Part shown: positions 56,101-62,100 of the stretch, piece by piece
Numbering within the stretch: the first letter of the stretch is position 1
Layout of the letters: the number at the start of each line of letters is the position of its first letter
Assembly: GCF_964340395.1 (NCBI RefSeq)
Contig: NC_135557.1
Span: 20,685,725 to 20,749,724, forward strand
DNA from: Glandiceps talaboti
Taxonomy: Eukaryota; Hemichordata; Enteropneusta; Spengelidae
Direction: 5' to 3'
DNA length: 64,000 bases
The notes under the pieces: model-generated
Told to the model about the DNA's origin: nothing
Databases searched by the model: none
The model's input: only the letters and a program-made list of their open reading frames with translations
Program-made: the position numbers and the translations under genes

Positions 56101-59100
56101 AGTCCTGGCAGATACTGCTCTGGTGTTGGTAATAGTTATCCATCAGGTCCATGCACTGCAGGCTATTATTGTGAAGGTGGAGCCAAGAGTTCAGTTCCTA
56201 CACCTACTGTAGACTACCCTAATAATGGCATATGTCCTGTAGGACATTACTGTGATGAAGGTACTCCAGCACCAGAACAATGCCATCCAGGAACTATCAG
56301 AAATACAACAGGTAAGTTGATAAAAGTTGAATCTATAAAATTAGTGCTTATTCATCACCAATTCAATGAAAAAAATAAAAAAATAAGTCAGTTGTAATAT
56401 TCACTGCAACAGAAATTGTCGTGCAATATTTACTTGAGGCCCTACAGCTGTGCTATCATACAAAACGACATAGGTACTCCACTGCTTGAATATGCTATTT
56501 TGCCCTTCATTTTGGTGAACAAAGCAAACTGGAGAACAGTGTAACATTGTCTCTGCATTTGGTTTTAGCCTTACATCATTCTGTAATATCATAGACCATA
56601 GACATATAGACACCCAGGTGCCTCAACATGCTGTTTTAGCACTTTCTTGGGTTTACTAAACAAATTGAATAACAGTACATTCTCTTTAAATGTTTGGTTG
56701 AGGCCTTACAGCATTAAATGTATGGTATCATAAACTCAGTTGCTTTAATATGTTGGTTTTGTACATTTATTTCCTTCAATGTCACAATAATACATGGCTG
56801 CAATAATATCATTTTTTGTATTAATACAGCTAACTTTCTTTTTTTCAGGTGCAACTGGGATCAATGATTGTGAGCCTTGTCCAGGTGGATATTATTGTTC
56901 CGGATATGGTAAAACTGAAGCTACTGGTTTATGTGATGCTGGGTTCTATTGTCCATCAAACCACTCCACTACATCAGCGACACCAGCTGATTTGAAATGT
57001 CCAAGAGGCCATTATTGTCTAGAAGGAACAGCTGAGCCATATCCATGTGAAACTGGTACCTACCAACCCAATGAGGGTAAGAGTAGCTGTATTCCTTGTG
57101 AAGCTGGTTATTACTGTCGGAGTGCATTAAATCCAGACCCAGTGTTGTGTCCACCTTATCATTACTGTCCAGAAGGCACAATGTATCCAATACCTTGCCC
57201 TAATGGTACATTTACGTATGACAACACAACAGGATTGAAAGCTGATTTCGAATGCCAGGAGTGTCTTTCGGGGTTATATTGCAGAGGTGGCTACATTGCC
57301 GGTCCATGTGCAGCTGGTTACTTTTGCTTAGCAGGAAGTGAAGACTATACACCAGCAGGTGATCCACCATCTGGTAATCCAGATCAAGACCCATGTGATC
57401 CAGGTACTGTGTGTGCAGGACCATGTCCATCTGGTCATTACTGTCCAGAAGGTATAGACGACCCGGTAGCTTGTCCCAATCATACTCTCCGTACAACAGT
57501 TGGAGGTAGCCAATTATCTGATTGTGCACCTTGTCCCGCTGGAAGCCATTGCATCGAAGGGGACCCCACAGCCTATAACTGTCCTGTTGGTTATTATTGT
57601 GAAGAAGGAACAGAGCCTACAGAGTGTCATTTCTATACTTATAGAGATGACCCAGGTGCGGCTAGCAATGGTGATTGTTATCCTTGTCAACCTGGTTATT
57701 GGTGTAATGATACAGGCCTGGTAACCTACACACAGAATCCCTGTCCAGTTGGACATTACTGTGAGGCAGCGACACCTTTCCCAGAACCCTGTACAGGTGG
57801 CCGTATGAGTCCAACCACAGGTAGAGTAAGTAACGAGGATTGTCCATTATGTGCTGCTGGCTACTATTGTCCTAATGATACCATTAATGTCTATGGTATC
57901 CCATGTAGACCAACATATGAATGTCCAGAAGGTGCCTCATTTGAAGTGGTCTGTCGTCCTGGAGCCTATTGTGAAGGTGTAACCGGTGTTCCTCCAGATT
58001 GTCCTGGTGGTTATTACTGCCCACTTGGTTCAAGTAGTTATACCAGGTGTTTCTATCCCAAATACTGTCCAGTTGGCAGTGAAGTTCCAATTGAATGTCC
58101 TCTAGGCTATATGGCATTACACCACCAAACCTTACGAGTTGATGTTATTTCATCTTGTGATATTTGTCCTGCTGGTACCTATGGCAACCATACTGAACGG
58201 TATGAATGTGCACTATGTCCAGAGGGATACTACTGTCCAGAAGGTACTGGTGATCCCAGAGATTATCCTTGTCCTGTTGGTTACTACTGTCCACTTGGAT
58301 CTGGAAGTCCTACACCCTGCCCACCTGGAAAGTATGGACAGATACTCAAAGCCAAGGCTGATAGTGATTGCTCTGATTGTCCTGAAAACACCTACAATGA
58401 ATTACTAGGACAAAAAGCTTGTAGACCGTGTGGTAGTTCAGCTATTGCTACCCCAGGCAGTAGTATATGTGCTTGTGTTGGTAAAAACAGAGCATTCCAA
58501 ACTTCTAATGGTGCCTGTGTATGTCAGTCTGGCTATTTGTATTATGATGAAATTGATTCCAAACAAAGTGATGGCAATTCTGCTAGTGACTGCCAACAAT
58601 TGGTAGATACTAGGTGTGACCTTACTCAGGCACGCTCTGCTAGTGCCAGAATGTGTGTGGATCCCAACAACTATGACTGTACTAATGCCTGCGGTGTAAC
58701 TGGCGGTAGTTTCAATGTTGGGCTTGGAAGGTAAGTTAATGTGGTGTTCATTAATGCTGATATCTATTCTTGAGTGTGTCTTCTCAAACATAGGCTGTTC
58801 TTGTGTGGCTGCAGCTGCATCACAAGTTGTTTTGTGTCTGCATCACAAATTGTGTGGCTGCAGCTGCATCACAAGTTGTTTTGTGTCTGCATCACTGATT
58901 GTGTGGCTGCAGTTGCATCAAATGTTGTGTTTGTATATGTTGCTGTGTCTCAGCATCACAAGTTGTGTGCTTGTATCACAAGTTGCTGTGACTGCAAAAC
59001 AAGTTGCTGTGTGACTGCATCACAAGTTGTTGTCTGTTATTGACCAAAATGGAAACAAAGCTGAACAATGAGATGATATATGTTATATGATGTTTGGAGA

Positions 59101-62100
59101 GATTTAACATCACCAATTTGTTCATATATTCGTGTTTATTATATGCTTTTCAAAAGAAGAGATCCATGCTTTATCTTAAACTTGTTTCAAGTGAGATGTT
59201 TTTGTATATCATACATGCATGTATGTATGTATGTATGTATGTATGTATGTATGTATGTATGTATGTATGTATGTATGCATGCATGCTTGCTTGCATGCAT
59301 GCATGCATGCATGCATGCATGCATGCATGTATGTATGTATGTATGTATGTATGCATGCATGCATGCATGCATGTACATTGTATGTATGTATGTGTACAAG
59401 ATATCTGTGACTTAGCTATAACTTATTTCTGTTTAAATGCCAGTGTACATCAGATGTATCATCACACAAGATCTGTAACTTTGTTTTAACTCATTGTAAC
59501 TCATTTCTGTTAAGATGCCAGTGTACATCATATGTACCATCACAAGAGATCTGTAACTTAGCTCTAACTCAATGTAACTCATTTCTGTTTAGATGCCAGT
59601 GTACATCATATGTATCATCACAAGAGATCTGTGACTTGGCCTGTTTGGACACAAAGCCTACAGTTGGTGGTACACTGAATGCAGCAGCTCAGCTACAAAT
59701 GGTTACAGAAGATCCAGTCACTGGAACGAGTACTACTGAGGTATATTTAGTCTTATCAGTTCAACTTACCATTTGACAAGTACTACAGCGGTACATGTGT
59801 ATGTGTATAGTACTTCCTTCAATGACATACAACAACTTAAGCTAAATAGCCAAACATTGAGAAATCTGGAACTTTTGCAAACGTTATGACATCAGTGTAT
59901 TTACTAAGGGTGGTCTTATAGTAGGTAAACTCTACTGATGTCCCCAGTCATTTTACAGGGTACAGTTCCTACACAAAATTATTAAAGATTGTATCTAGGA
60001 AACTATGCAACTTTTACCCCTTTCCCACATTCTGTTACCGGGGCAACCAAACCTTAGCAAAAACACTGAACATACAACATGTATCAATAAATATCTGACC
60101 ACCTAATTTGGTATTTAATGTATTACATTATTTGTTGATGATTAATTTATTGACTAATTGCATGCTTGGTCAAATTAATGATTACGTGGTCTTGTTACTT
60201 GATTGGTTCATTACTTGTTTTTCTGTGTGTTTATTTTACCTCACATAGACTGTTCCAAACACAGTTGGTCCCAGTCAACACACATCAGGTACTAAGACAA
60301 CCCATATTGTCAGTTTTACTCCCGGAGAAGTACAGGGACATATCATTACAGATCCATCTCAGACATCACTGGTCCAATGTAAGTCTCAATTATTTATTAG
60401 ATCATTTTATTCAGGTTAAAACTGGATAAGTGTCACAAAACAACAAAGTACTGAAGAGTTGGCTTGTTTGTGTTAAGACTCTCATAGTCATACATTTGTA
60501 CAGCGATATTGAAAGGGGCACAAGAATGTGGGATTGTAACCATGGTCTTTAAATGTGAGCCATATGATAAAATGTAACAGTCTTAGTAAGATTTTTGTGG
60601 AGCCATATGATAAAATGTAACAGTCTTAGTAAGATTTTTGTGGAGCCATATGATAAAATGTAGCAGTCTTAGTAAGATATTTATGGAGCCATATGATAAA
60701 ATGTAGCAGTCTTAGTAAGATATTTATGGAGCCATATGATAAAATGTAACAATCTTAGTAAGATTTTTGTGGTGCCATGCAATAAAATGTAACAGTCTTA
60801 GTAAGATTTTTGTGGTGCCATATGATAAAATGTAACAGTCTTAGTAAGATTTTTGTGGAGCCATATGATAAAATGTAACAGTCTTAGTAAGATTTTTGTG
60901 GAGCCATGTGATAAAATGTAGCAGTCTTAGTAAGATTTTTGTGGAGCCATATGATAAAATGTAGCACTGTTGTAAGATTTTTGTGTCGCCATACAACATT
61001 TTATTTCAGGTCTCTTGATTTAAGTGTAATTAAATATTATTCCCCAATAGGAAAATACTAGTGACCTAAGGGGCCCTTGTGACGCACATTGTCGTGACAT
61101 GACGTACAGCAACCAGGGTATACATTCCATATTTTTTTGTTGAACCTGTCTCGTGCATGGTATAACTTCTAGTGTATATTGTGTTTTACAGTCCCTATAA
61201 CTGCAAGTGGCAATGCTGGTGTTTTTAATTTAAGAAGACGACTGCTAATGACTACTGTAGTACCAACCAATAGTAGTTTAACTAATGTTGATGTACCCTA
61301 CATACCAAACCCACTCATATGCCTAGAGATTGAAGATATGGTCGTCTTCCGTGTCTACATCAATGAACCAGATAGAAGTCTCAGTAACTTCCCTATTTAT
61401 GTCAAAGATCATTTATTCAACTCTAACCCATCCTTTGACTACGGAGCTTTCACGGAACTCAAATTCCTTGTTGAAGAAACCAATCTTACGATCTGGAATT
61501 TTGCACATGTCTTCACGGAGGCTGGTAAATATGTGTTTGCTGATAGCCAGGAGCCAGATAGAGAGGTGATAGTCACGGTAGAACCGACTGGGTCATCTTG
61601 TGATGATAGTCAAACAAGAATGCAGCCATCGTCTCCAATTAATTTAGTAGACAGTGGCGTTAATAAACAAGATACCCCTAATGAAGAGCCAGACTGGGGT
61701 CTTATCATCGGTGAGTTACAACAAATACATGTTATGCAGTAAAAGGAAATTGATGACGTTAGTTTTATATAGTGCTTTCCCCACTCTGTGCTTAAACGCA
61801 CCTTACAATTATTACCCCAGGCATGGATCTATAAAAGCACATTGATCCTTTACACTTCCTCAGAATCACTTGTGAGCATACAATCCATTTGTATTGCTGC
61901 ATCAATAAGAACATAGGATTAAAGCATTCACATTGAAACCTCTATCCTAACAGGTTCCCAATAAGCCGTTTTCTGTCTTGCGGCAGATCTCACGAGATCC
62001 TGTGTGAGCCATTACATCCATAGTAACCACTTGGGGTTGGTGGGTGGTCAAGCTGAAAGTGTCAAACACTTGGCAACACTATTGTTTTCAACATCATCAC

